Source: Pectinophora gossypiella
Taxonomy: Eukaryota > Arthropoda > Insecta > Lepidoptera > Gelechiidae
Reading direction: 5' to 3'
Assembly (NCBI RefSeq): GCF_024362695.1
Contig: NC_065419.1
Location: 8,246,678 to 8,310,677, forward strand
Length of the DNA stretch: 64,000 nucleotides
The stretch's first letter is position 1, and each line of letters opens with the position of its first letter. Below, piece after piece: positions 1 through 13,100 of the stretch. The notes beneath the pieces were generated by a model, which saw only the letters and a program-made list of their open reading frames with translations, made no database searches and had not been told where the DNA came from. Both the position numbers and the translations under genes were made by a program.

Positions 1-390
1 TTGACCTAGGAAACTACCCAATTAGACACGTCTAAATCTTAAAGCGCATTACGTTCGTGCGTTGCGTTGACTTGCAATGTTTTCCTGATTAACGTAGTGC
101 GGTACTTTACCTTGTTTTTTCTTTCAAAAACGTATTAAATAAACGTACCCCAATTCTAAGAATCTCAGAAAATTTAAAATGTGAAACTACTTAAATAATA
201 AACTTGAGGAAATCAATATTAACTATACGTTGATTATGATAGAGTAAAGAATAATCAATGTACTTAATGATTGTTCATCAATAATTCTTGGTCTGGCTCT
301 TCGATATGATCAAAGGTGACCTATATGGTAGTTATTGAAAATTTGTGGTTTTAGATTTGAAAGTACCCATCGATACATGAAGACCTTAAC

Positions 391-709
391 GACCTCCGTG
401 GCCCAGTGGTTGAGCGCTGGGCTCACGATCCGGAGGTCCCGGGTTCGATTCCCGATGGGGACAAATCATATTACTTTGTGGTCTCTAGTTTGGTTACGAC
501 ATTACTGGCTGATCACCAGATTGTCCGAAGGTAAGATGAACCGTGCTTCGGAAGGCACGTTAAGCCGTTGGTCCCGGTACTACTTACTGATGTAAGTAAG
601 TAGTCGTTACATGAGCCTTGTCAGGGGCCTTTGGCGGCTCAATAGTAACCCTAACAAAAGGGTTGATGTGGTTGGTACTCCACCTCACAACCCATACGAT
701 AGAAGAAGA
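391..709 (+). mobile_element. tRNA-derived SINE, full length, family 1
   Basis: Head GACCTCCGTGGCCCAGTGGT (A-box-like) and GGGTTCGATTCCC (B box), then the family body TGCTTCGGAAGGCACGTTAA and a tail ending CACACGATAGAAGAAGA-like. Same family at 9039, 39595, 56787 and 60172. Not a working tRNA: no acceptor stem closes it. Confidence 0.9.
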
Positions 710-779
710 CACATGAAGAAACCTACCTACTGTTCGCCGAAAAAATGTTACTTAACTTACTTAAAACTTAACATAACAT

Positions 780-915
780 CATGCCAGTATCCCTAAAGGG
801 GTAGGTAGAGGTGTATAGTAAATACACTCACTCGCCAGCTATGTTTAAGTCCCATGTAATAGGGACGAGCCTATTGCCATTAACCGGGCACAAATGTAAA
901 TCACGTGATATGAAT
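780..915 (-). mobile_element. SINE family 5 tail half
   Basis: Reads tail-first on the plus strand: AAGGGGTAGGTAGAGGTGTA, CAGCTATGTTTAAGTCCCAT, CACAAATGTAAATCACGTGA. Confidence 0.75.
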
Positions 916-1179
916 TTTCAAAAAGTAAAAAACGCAGATGCTGCTCAATCTAGAAGCACCATGCTATGTGTTCCTGATGGTAGAGAGAAATAAATCATAA
1001 TATAAATATAATCTGATAACAATATTGTGGTAATCGGTCAAGCAAGGTACATTGCATGGTAAAGCGGTTCGGTCACGTGGCCGATAGCATGGGCGTGCGT
1101 AAATCCGTTGCTAATTCACCAAATGTAAACGAAAGTCACATTTATTCAGCGAAGGCTGATTTTGTAGATCCGTGAGAGC

Positions 1180-1430
1180 CCTGTTCAGAGAACGCGTGAC
1201 TTACATCGTACGGTTACAGGTTCGAATCCCGGCTCGGGGTGTAGGTAATGGGGTTGAATCTTAGATAATTGATATCACGTGGGTTTCCAGGATTTGTACC
1301 CGGTTTATGGCAATAGGCTCGCTCCCTGTTACATGAGACTTAAACATAGCTGGCTAGGAGTGGGTACCCCCTCCCCCCCTCAGCCTACCCCCTCCGGGGT
1401 ATAGACGCATAGGCGCTATGCTTTTGTAAA
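1180..1430 (+). mobile_element. SINE family 5, near-complete
   Basis: B box AGGTTCGAATCCCGG at about 1219, body ATATCACGTGGGTTTCCAGG, AATAGGCTCGCTCCCTGTTA and ACTTAAACATAGCTGGC, tail with CCTACCCCCTCCGGGGTATA. Further copies at 780, 8172, 41515 and 61620. Confidence 0.75.
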
Positions 1431-3225
1431 TCGACGTACAACGTCCTGAACCTTTTCTAAAGCATTAACTTATGCTCGATAATTTAAAACAATTCCGAAA
1501 TATTATTTAAGTGTCGCTGATTCGTAAATGTAAATTAGTATGCAAGTACCTTATATAATTTAATCACAAAACTCATTTTTAAATAAAAAGCAACGGATGT
1601 TGTCTGTCTGTTTAAAAAAAGTCGTCGCGTTAGTGAGTTAGCCTTAATTATCATGATGGTGATAATGTAATCAGTGACTCATTAAGTGGCGCACTCCGAC
1701 CAACTGGCAAAAGATCGTTAGCCGTCATGTAAGGAAAGAGTACAGCCAAGTTGCAAACGACTTAGAAAAGCAACAGTAACATTAATAAAACATAAGGTGA
1801 CATGTCAATCTAGTACACTTTTATGACTGTGACTGACGCTTTTCTAAATAATATCATTTTTATCACTGTCACTGTCAATTGTCATAATTTTGCAACTTTG
1901 CTTAGTCCCATCTAATATACAGGATGTTAGTGACATCGTAACGAAAACTTAGCGGGATGATTCAGACGATGATTCTGAATTGATATCAAGTGGAATTTTC
2001 CTATAGGTAAGTTAAGTATCACATCAAACTAAGTACCAATACTAAGTTATTAAAATCAATGCTTGAAAAGGTTACGGGATACCTACAAGTGGTTAAGGTT
2101 ACGCTACCGGTATAAAATTAAGGGACCGATTTTACGGACCAATAGGAATTTTATACCGATAGCGATAGGGTATATCTTAATCCTGATTAAAATATCCCTT
2201 TCCTATACTGTTGTATATTCAACATATATATTGGTCGGGTGGATATACATAATATGGAATTGATCCAGTTAATTAATACCCCATAATTTAGTAAGTACTG
2301 ATAATTATTCATAAGAATGAATGACACAATGCATAATAAGCAGCAGAATATATTCTACCTCTAAATGTTGTTCAGTAGGTGTCATAATAGCAAGCACAGT
2401 CACAAACCTTTAATACTACCTCTGTAAGTAATTCTATATAGGTATGTATAGGTGCATGCAATTCAAATTGAAATGAGTTTCGTAATTGACTTCAAAATAA
2501 TCTATTGCAACATTGCAACTCCGTGCTTACCAACCTTGGCTAGTTAAAAGACATATTCGAATGCTCAATAAAAATCTACATAAACAGGTAGAAAATGTCA
2601 GTTTAGCCGTTGCTTATGTTCACAAATGTTTAGGTATGTTTTTTATTGGATATTTTGTTTTGCTCTTTTTAATGTATGCAGCGGCAAACAAAAAATGAGC
2701 TAGGATGAACTTATCGTCGTCGCTTAAAGCAAAAACCACATAAGCACCTTTTTGTAAAAGGACATTCTGGCGTGATTTTCTTCAAAAAATCCTCGATTTA
2801 GTTTCAATTAATATCAACCCGAGTAAAACTTTTAACACTTTTTGTTAACTATAATCACATCCAATTATGATTTAAAAAAGCGCTTACGAGGTTTTCTCTA
2901 ATAAGGCAACGTTGTGTTACCAATGAAAATATACCAATGATGTCGTCCTGGGTATGGTCATTGCCTCATTGGTACCCCTGGCACATCTGACTTCAGCAAT
3001 TAAGAAACGCCTACTGCCAATGATTTATATACTCATGTAGGTGCTAATTCCTTCCGTTTTCGGCGGAAAAGAAAATGACGGATATAACTTAAAATAAAAT
3101 AAGGGCCAATGTTTCTAGAGACTGCAAATGATCGCATATTTATGAATTCCGAATTCTGTGTTGTTTTTATAAATAAATTTATCTACTGTCTCTTGTTCCT
3201 AGGCGTACCAAAAAGGAATTATGTC
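1431..3225. other. No gene seen, AT-rich
   Basis: Left flank of the gene C region. Beyond the repeat at 1918-1998 and a small ATCGGTATAAAATT-type inverted repeat at 2108-2160, nothing is recognised. Gene C exons 3 onward could not be found here. Confidence 0.5.
1918..1998 (+). repeat. Single copy of the repeat found in both hairpin arms
   Basis: ACAGGATGTTAGTGACATCG and GATTCTGAATTGATATCAAG match the inner parts of both arms at 48109-48910. Confidence 0.8.
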
Positions 3226-3260
3226 TATGTATGTATGTATGTATGTATGTATGTATGTAT
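3226..3260. repeat. (ATGT)n microsatellite
   Basis: About nine perfect ATGT units. Confidence 0.95.
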
Positions 3261-4007
3261 GACATTAAAGAGCATCAAAAGCAATGCCTGCGGACATTGC
3301 TAATGAAGCATTTAATAATTGAATTAAGTCATGCATGTCAGATATCTCCAGACGGCTTAAAGCTCAGACAACTGGGTTAGATCAAGTCGCGAAAAAGAAA
3401 GTCAAATTGACGTTCCATAAAATCCAACATCCAGTATTATATTACACGTCCTTTTTGTCGTATGATATGATATTTGATATAAATGATTAACGACAAACAT
3501 CCTGGTAGAGATTCAAGAGGCATAGGTTTAATTAGAAGTCAACTTGTAGTCACTTTTGATAAAAAGTCCTTATCATATCTAATGATAACTTACCTTAGTC
3601 AACTAGACTTAAGTAACTAGAATCTAAAAAGGCCAAATGGGAGCAACTTATCTAAAAAGCAAAATTGCAATTCGTAATTTTTACACATTTAATTTTCATA
3701 GTGTTATATTTTTTCCCTAAAGATCGGATATAAGAAAACTTAGAAAATCAAAAACTTATTTTAACTTATTATTAACCGGCCCTTTTCGAACTGGCCGCTT
3801 TCCTTTTTCGTTACTCATCCTTCAGACGGGATACTCTCCACCTTGCTCCACAATTTATAGTAATTTACCACGAATTTTAGCTGGACAGTATGGAGAACTG
3901 TCAAAATTTGAGCTTCTAGTTTTTATCCTCATTCATTCTCCTCATTTAAAAAAGCTTATGTGCGCAAATGTCAAATAGCAATATTGCTTTTTTTATGTAT
4001 GGCTTCA

Positions 4008-4115
4008 ATGTATCACGTTGGTCTAGCAGTAAGCTCAGTGTGAGTACTTATTTCATCTTGCTATGGATGTACCTCTGGCTACTCCAATTGAGATATAATA
4101 TTGAGCTTATGTTAT
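4008..4115 (+). mobile_element. SINE family 4 partial, downstream of gene C exon 2
   Basis: TATCACGTTGGTCTAGCAGT and ACTCCAATTGAGATATAATA match the opposite-strand form of family 4. Confidence 0.6.
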
Positions 4116-4186
4116 GTTATTTATGCTTCAATGTGGCCTTTGAGATACTGCGTGTCAAACAAATAGCAAAATTGCTTTGTACTCAC

Positions 4187-7100
4187 GAGGTGACAGCGTT
4201 GACGTCGGGCACCATGGCGATGATGTTGACACTCATGTTGACGCGCATCATGTAGTTGACCCAGCACGCGAAGAACATCATCAGAGCCACGTTGAATCGC
4301 GCTGGCACCGCATCTGGAAATATAACACATTACTGTATATATTACTGTGCTTCGGAAGGCACGTTAAGCCGTTGGTCCCGGCTGCATTAGCAGTCGTTAA
4401 TAACCATCAATCCGCACTGAGCCCGCATGGTGGTTTAAGGCCCGATCTCCCTATCCATCCATAGGGAAGGCCTGTGCCCCAGTATTGGGGACGTTAATGG
4501 GCTGATGATGATGATGACTGTATATAGATCGAGAAGAGTGGAAGTCTGATGTTTAAGAGCCCAGTATCCGGTTGCAGAATTACATTTAAAAAAAAATACA
4601 GGTCTATTACTTATATCATGTATATTTATGTGCAATAAACGGTAGTCAAAGAAATATCGTAACATTGCTTAAAAAAGGAAAATAATTGGCACCAAAAACT
4701 CGCATCGGTCAATTTTGCGAAGACTGCAGCCTTAAGCTCTACATCCCAGCGGATAACAGGATTTAAAGGAAAAAAAAACATTATATAGGGATAATATTTA
4801 TCCCTTTTTTAGATCTGCTAGAAGAAACATTTTAGTAAAAAACTATCTAAGTATCGTAATTTATAACAATAGACGCCCGTAATCCCTAATGAGGCGATCA
4901 GAGCCACAAGTAATCAAAAGACAACAGCAGCCACTGTTGATACGAAGTCCTATGACTGATATGATGAATATCATGGTAACGAAGGATCAACCTACAACAA
5001 AGACCGATAAACCCCCGAAAAAATAAAAATCTCCCTAGTGATGTCTATTTTCACAGGGTCCGCTTACCTAACCTGAAGATTTGACAGGTTTTTTACAGAA
5101 GCGACTGCCTGTGCCTGAAAACCAGCCCAATACATATTAGGTCACATACCTCCGAAACGCATTTCTCGGGTAAGTATGTGGGTTTCCACACGATGTTTTC
5201 CTTTACCGCTGAGCACGTGATAATAATTTATGAATTCGAAAAACGATTTCAATATTCATAGGTTTAGGGCAATGCTAGATTCGAACCTGCGACCTTACAG
5301 TGAGAGTCAAGCATTCTTCCAACTAGGCTACCACGGCTCGGATGAAATCATCTCATACTTAGTTAAAAAAAAACTTAGTAAGTAAATAAACAGACTTAAA
5401 TGAATACTTAAGTACCCATGCTTAAAACTAGTTTTAAAACCTTGTTCAAGTCGTTCAGACTTCATATTAGGTTTTTTATATTCTGGACGCAGCATTAACC
5501 TATGTAGCTATACCTACTTATCTCATTCTTTGTAGACTGCAAACATAACTGTTCTAGGCTTTACGTTCGTCGCCTGAATACAGGCTATATTTACTTACGG
5601 CAATGAACAACTTCGCAAAACTGTTACTTTCTCAATACGCAGTTGAAGTTATTTTTAATTTTAGTATATTATTAACAATACGTGTATTATCAAGCGTGTT
5701 CTCATTGCACATGTAATTGCTTAACAGGAATTCGTTACAATGTTTCTTTTTATTTTCCGAGGTAAGTTAATATAAGTGTGTGAGCGACGGGCGACAGGCG
5801 ACTGGAGTATCAAGATTCAACATCCTTCATACTTGCCTGCCACATTGATTATTAACGCGTGAATAGCGCCGAATGCAAAAATGATCACATTAAAATATTC
5901 ACAATCACGATTTAGAGGCTGGGCTAAGTCAAGACAGAGATGATCTCAGGTTTTTACATTGACCTATTGCCACACGCGGAAATAAACACCTGTTTTTTTA
6001 AACTCCAGCAAATAGTTGAACGTGCGATCTCGTAGGAACCAGAACGCGGAAGATAACTTTCGAATACAATGTCAATATCAGGTGGTCGTCGGCAAACATC
6101 GCGACACCGCGACCGCTTTGAAAATCATAAGCGTAATTAAAAATAAATTGAAACTGAGCGAAAGCGAAAGCCGCAGCTCGAGTGATTGAACTAGTTCAAA
6201 TGGGTGTCTCGTGACGCCCCATGATGCAAAGGAAATCAATTACAAACAAACAAGTTAATTAGAATAAGCGTGGTCTCAAACGTGGCCATCGGCGTGTTCC
6301 GACGACGACCGGAAATATAGTAAAGTTTACGATTTCCACGCGCCGCTGCACTGCTAGCTGTTTACATGTTTACCAACAAAGTTTAGACCATAAAGACCGT
6401 GACCATCTTCGCTTGCAAAAGACCGTGGTTTTACAACCTTGTCCTCATACCGACGACACTTGTACCTGCTTGGTTGTAAACACAAGTTTGTAAATAAGCG
6501 CTTCTTAAAACGAAACAAAAGATCATATTTTTTTAAAATTTGTAATAATGAGTCAATAATTGCATTCCATTTATAAGTTAATTGTGAGAGCAATTAGTAA
6601 AATAATTAGTTGGGTTCGTGTCACGTGGAATACATTGTTAGGTAAGTAGTTGTTATTTGTGTACTAATGGTCTTTCCCCGCCAGTTCATCTGCTAGCTCG
6701 TTATACATACATACATAAGTTCCCGCCTATTTACCCGGTGGGAAGTGTATGTAGGTGTTTATATAGTTCTATCTCGTTCTACCAAGTCCAAATTCATCCA
6801 GAAAAACATGAGAAAAACAATAATTACAGGAAGTGTCCATCCATTCTCACATATTTCGGAAACGCAAGAATAAAAATATTGTGTGTGCCTCCGAATTCCG
6901 ATGTCAATGTTTATTAGGAGCTAATTTTATATTAAGTACTTCATCATCATCAGCCGTACGACGCCCACTGCTGGGCATAGGCCTCCCCCAAGCATCTCCA
7001 CGACGATCGGTCCTGCGCTGCCCGTATCCAGCGGCTTCCCGCGACCTTCACCAGATCGTCGGTCCACCTTGTAGCGGGCCTACCCACTGAGCGTCGTCCG

Positions 7101-10100
7101 ACACGTGGTCGCCATTCTAGAACCTTTCCGCCCCATCGGCCATCGGTTCTCCTCGCTATGTGTCCTGCCCACTGCCACTTCAGCTTTGCAATTCTCCGAG
7201 CTATGTCGATGACTTTAGTTCTCCTGCGGATCTCCTCATTTCTGATTCGATAAGTACTTAAGTATTTAATAATAATACACACAATGGTCCCGATTCCTGC
7301 AGACGCCTCCTAATTTTATTTTAAGTTATACCTGTCATTTTCTTATCCGCCGAAAAGGAAAGGGACTGATTGACAACTGTTAATTTTAAAATGAATGAAT
7401 AACCTGGTCGAATAAAATAGGTATCTCGCTCATATACAACCCGTTTGAACTTAATTCTGTCGGGTTATTGGCCAATATAAGATTTTCGAAGGGTTTTTTA
7501 AATTTCTGCCTTATATTGTTTGTGCCTAATACGTTTGTTCCATAAATTTTATGCCTGACGATTACCCGTCCCTTTCTTTTTCAGCGGATAAGAAAATGAC
7601 AGGTATAACTTAAAATAATATTCGATGGTGTACAGGTATCAGCACCATTATTCTTTTAAAAACCTCATGTGCGCCGTTAAGACGTTTATCTGCGGCTATA
7701 ATCGTGTAGGAACTACTTTGCTTTGTAATTCTATGTTAAAAGCAATCGAGTGTCCAACCATTGCCGGGCCATTGTTGAGTGGTTCCCATTGTGACGTCAT
7801 TGGTGGTTTAATGATGGGTGAACTTGAAAATGCGCATTATCCCCCATTCAGACTCGTGTCATGAAACTCGTGACAACAATAAACTCGCAAAGTACTTTTA
7901 CGAGCTAAATAACGTAGTTAGGTGCCACGGCACATAGTAAACCGCAGGTTTTAATTGAGTTCAAGAATAATCGAAAGTATGTGATGGATGATCAGCCTTA
8001 GTAGGTACTTCTACTGTTGATTTTCAATAACAACAACATGTGCTAAGAAAGTCCATATTCTTGTAATTTTACATCACGTAAGGACTCACGACTTACTACA
8101 AAATATATTGACATTCTTTATTAATCTACGTATATTACATCAAAAACGTCCCGTTCGGACGTGGTACGTTATTCGTGGTTTTCAGGATTTGTGCCCGGAT
8201 TCTGGGTCCCATTTAAGAGGTAGACTGGCCCTAAACATGGACAAATGACTATTCTTGGACTTAAACATAGGTAGGGAATGAGTGAAAATCTTTACCTACC
8301 CTTTTGGGATATATGCGTGATGCTATATTATATTATGCTATTCCGTCCGTAAGCATAGACTACTCGGCTTTTCTCTGATCTATTGGTAGATACCTAATAA
8401 GTAGCATTTTTAAATTATGTTTACCATCTAAAGGATTCCTGTGTATCTACAAGAAAATTATAGGGGTAACAACATACTCGTAATGTCATATTCCTTTTTA
8501 ATACACTACAATTTTGCCTTAAGATCGTAAGTCGTTATAAGTTGCATAACTCGTAATTACGTCTTCAATCTTAAGCATCGCCTTCATTTAGACGCCAATC
8601 AAAGAACTGGATGGTAAACTTTTCCTATACGTGTAAAGTAAACAACACAAGTACATGGTTAGGTAAGTGCTTTTCAAACTTCTAGTAAAAATATAAAACA
8701 AATTAATGTTCCTTTCTTGTGCCTTTCTCTTCTGGCCTCGATCCTCGTTTAGAATATTAGTCCAAGTAAATAAATGAGTGAATAGTTCAAAATCAATCAT
8801 CAATCAACACAGTATAAATTAAAGTTTGTCCTTGCTAATCTCGAGATCCACTGAAGACACTGTTGATCTATCTAAGCAGACAAAAGGGACTTAGGTACTT
8901 ATATATTACTGGACATAAAACTCTACTCTCCTGATGGAGCTTATCCACGCTTCGTCTGAGATAGATAACAGTTGTACCATAGAATAAATTATAATCTGCG
9001 TGCGTAGTTATAAATGCAATGTCCAAAAAAATTGCCAAAAGTAAGATGATCCGTGCTTCGGAAGGCACGTTAAGCCGTTGGTCCCGGTTACTACTTACTG
9101 ATGTAAGTACGTAGTCGTTACATGAGTCATGTCAGGGGCCTATGGCGGCTCAAGAATAACCCTGACACCAGGATTTATGGGGTTGGTAATCCACCTCACA
9201 ACCCACACGATAGAAGAAGAATGCAATCTTTTTTTGAGGTTTTCCTTCACCGGCTGACAAGAGATATCATGTTTCAAATAAATAAGGCAGACTATAAAAT
9301 AACTAATAAGTAACATATAAGCTCAGAGTTACGCATGCATGCAGATGCAGAAATTATGAGACAGGTAACTTGCAGCCACTCTGATATTCCTAAGATGAAT
9401 TATGTTGAGCAATAATAGATTAAAAGGCTACATTAAGTTCTATTCTGTATTCTGTATACAAATTAACCGGCAAATATTTCCATACTAATGAGGTTTGCAA
9501 GTAACGGTGTAGTATGCGATCAGGCGGCGAGTATAAGTTACATATTGATTTGTTTAACTAGGCACAAACATTAGTATAACGGTGCAGTCTAGACCAGGGA
9601 TGCATAAACTTTTAAGATACCGGAACACCCTCCAAATATCTACCTTTTACTTTATGGATGGGGTTCCATCATATCAAATGATTACAAATCTAAATCACTG
9701 TAAAAGAACATAAAAAAATATTCGATATATTTTTTTTGCAAGTCACGTAAGTATTCAAATAAATATTATGCACAAACATGTAAGGGCATCGCAAAAGTAT
9801 ACTTTAAGTACTTTAACTTTTAATGTGAGGAATTAAATTGTTTCACTTCACTGTGGTATCATTTAACAGCCAAAAATAATTGCAGTCTCGAAGCCCTGGG
9901 TGATTTTTCTACGGAATCCATAAGTTCCATGAAACCCGCTTTTGGAATCGCTGGTCTGGACTCACGCACGAAGCGCAGTTGGCCACGGTACGGTAATAAT
10001 CACTACATAGTATAAAACAAAGTCGCTTTTTCTGTCCCTATATCCCTATCTATGTACGCTTAAATCTTTAAAACTACGCAACGGATTTTGATGCGGTTTT

Positions 10101-13100
10101 TTTTAATAGATAGAGTGATTCAAGAGGAAGGTTTACATGTATAATAACATCCATTAAATAGTGGAGAAATACTGTTTTGAGGTTTTTAATGTGATGTCGT
10201 AAATAATTTCATTTTTTCCTCAGCATTGCACCCTAGCGAAGTCGGGGCGGATCGCTAGTAAATAATAATATTAAAACATTTTATTGCACGGCACGAACAC
10301 AAAGTAGATACAACACAAACAACATAAGAAACTACAATTGTACAATGATAAAGTAAAATACATAGATGGATCAAAATAATGACTCGTGGATCAAAATGAT
10401 TTGACAAAAGAATAATTAATAAACTTCACTGAATTATGTAATATGACTGACAAACGTTAATTACCCAGCCAGTTTAAAAATAAATTACTTATGGAAATAT
10501 AATTGCTTTTGACAAACATCGTTTTAATGTTAAAACTAAATACATATTACAAGATTGATGTAGCTTAGGTGCTTATTATTTCACTTTTAATTCGATCGAA
10601 CGTTATTTTAAGATTTTATTAAAAACTTAATTTGTTTAATAACACCTTACAAAACAAACGTAATTAACAATCCGGTTTGGCATTTTTAGAAATACAAACG
10701 CCGAGTAGGTATGTATTCAGAACAACTTTTGCAATTTTAGGCCTTATTTTATCTAAGTAAGGTTAAATCATTTTACACATACTTATTTACTTATTAGAAT
10801 CAAAAAGAAAGACCGCGTAAGTATATAAATGTACCGTTACGAAGAATTCGGCTCATGACGTCACTAAAGGGGGCAGACTAACCTACGTCATTTATGATTG
10901 CACCATGGTATTTTGCAAAATCGTGTTTTAGTTTTTTTTTATTTCGTGACTGGATAGCAACATGTATTAAGTACTTATGCAAAATGTATGTTAAACAAAT
11001 AAAGACGCGGACTCGTTTTTCTTAGAAGCGTCGCGCGGCCTTCGGGAAGACTCCACCACGGCGCGGTGAAAGTGCAAGAATGCATGCGCAGGCGCCACCT
11101 TGCCGCGCCGCCCGCTGCTAACGACCTCGCCAACCTACCCATCAACCCCGTTTGACATAATCGCTATACCACACACATTTTCCTCCTACTTTCTTACACA
11201 ATGCTGGTTTTCATTTTCCTCCTCCGTATAACGTAATAACATAAGTCACGACTATATCCCAAATGGGGTAGTCAGAAGTACATCCATCTCAAGATGAACT
11301 AAGTACCCTCACCTCCAACGCGATAGGTTGTGTGCCATATCGCCGTCTAAAATGATATTATGTTAGTGAAATTGTATTTAAGACAAATTAATATCTCGTT
11401 GGTGTAAATTCGGTACCGAGGTTCGAACCGGCCAAAATATATGTATACTATTTATTTATAATATCCATCATCACGAAAGTTCTTTCGTTACGATTACTCC
11501 TTTTTGCATGTCTACCATTGATTTCCATTTTAAGTCCTTAATTTATGGAAATTAAACCATGGTCACCTATCGCGGTCAGATAAAAATACTAATCCAGTCT
11601 ATTATAGTTTTCTAGAAGTGAGCTATTAGATCGCATTGTATAAAATGATGTCACCGTATTCTATCATAATAAATAACCTGTTGTTCATCTTATAATTAAT
11701 GGCAGGTATATAATAAAATTCGAATGATTATGATTGTAATCATCTTGTGGATTCTTCATATTGTAATGTTTCCACTTTCGGAACACTCCCGGCAGTAAAA
11801 AGGCGCAAACCTAATTTTATTTAAAGTTATACCTGTCATTTTCTAATCCGTCGAAAAGGAAAGGGATGGATGATGTAACAAGCTAATTTTAAAACGATTT
11901 AATAACCCGGGCGAATAAAATAGGCATCTCGCTGGTATGCAATTTGTTTGACATGCTGTCTACTTTGTCGGGTTATTGGCCGATGTAAAATTTTTAGACG
12001 GTTGTTTTGGATTTCAGCTTAAAATTGACGTGTGTTCCATAAATTTTATGCCCGTCGATTACCCGTCCCTTTCTTTTTCAGCGGGTAAGAAAATGACAGG
12101 TATAAATTAAAATAAAATTGAATGGTGTCTGCGGGAATTAGCACCAGGACCAAAGTAAAAGAAAGAACAGTTCGAAAAGAAAATAGCCAGTGTCCTTATT
12201 ATTAGAGTTTTACAATAAGAACTTTCCCGGATACGCCACGTCATTGCCCATACTGATATTGATTTATCCACATATTTTTTTAATAATTGACACACATATA
12301 GCATATTGGATAGATAATAAGTAAAGAAAACAAACAACTAGCAATTTATTACAAACATTAAACAATTAACAATTTATTATTAAGAGGTTGTCCGTGTAAC
12401 GCGACATTTTACGGCTATGACGTCAACATCTATTTTCACGTTACGACGACGCCGTGACGTAGAAATGTGGACATGTTTTTTCTTTTTTTTTGACGATACT
12501 TATTGTAGATTTGCCGCAGATGGCATTAGCTACTTGGCCGGACAAATGGGGAGCGCTGAAGGCTTTCACCCGGTACAACTTTTAAGACAACAGGCGTGAG
12601 GGTGCCCAGTTGGGCGCGAACCTCGGCTCAGGACGTCGTCTGAGAGGAAAAATATCTGAATGAATTAATCGACCCTAGTGGGTCGATAGCGATAAGCGCT
12701 GATTGAGGGAAATCGTCCCCGGACCCCGATACCGGCGGAGTCGGTATCGGGGTCCTGACCAGAAATGTGGACAGGCCTTACGGTCAAGGTTATAAAATTG
12801 CTTTATTTATATTATGTTATTTTATATTATTATTGTGCGGAAACGGCGGAAACGGGAAATTGACAGATTTTCCGACAACTACACCAGTACGAGTCAAAAG
12901 AATTAACTGAGTGTCATTATATGAATAAAAATTGACCAATGTAGTGTATTGTGAGTGCCATCAAAATAAGTGTTCAAAAAACGACGGTCACGTGACGGTA
13001 CCCACAGTTGGTAGGCATTGTACTTTCCTGACAGTGGTTGCCTGGAAATAATTGCTTTAAAGCAATAAGGTCGCCCAACACTATATCCGTATAAGCTTTT

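Noticed and set aside
391..465. tRNA gene
   Set aside because: A and B boxes are present but the 5' and 3' ends do not pair as an acceptor stem and the unit continues into a repeated SINE body; the same holds for the heads at 5270-5340, 23716, 35100 and 39830.
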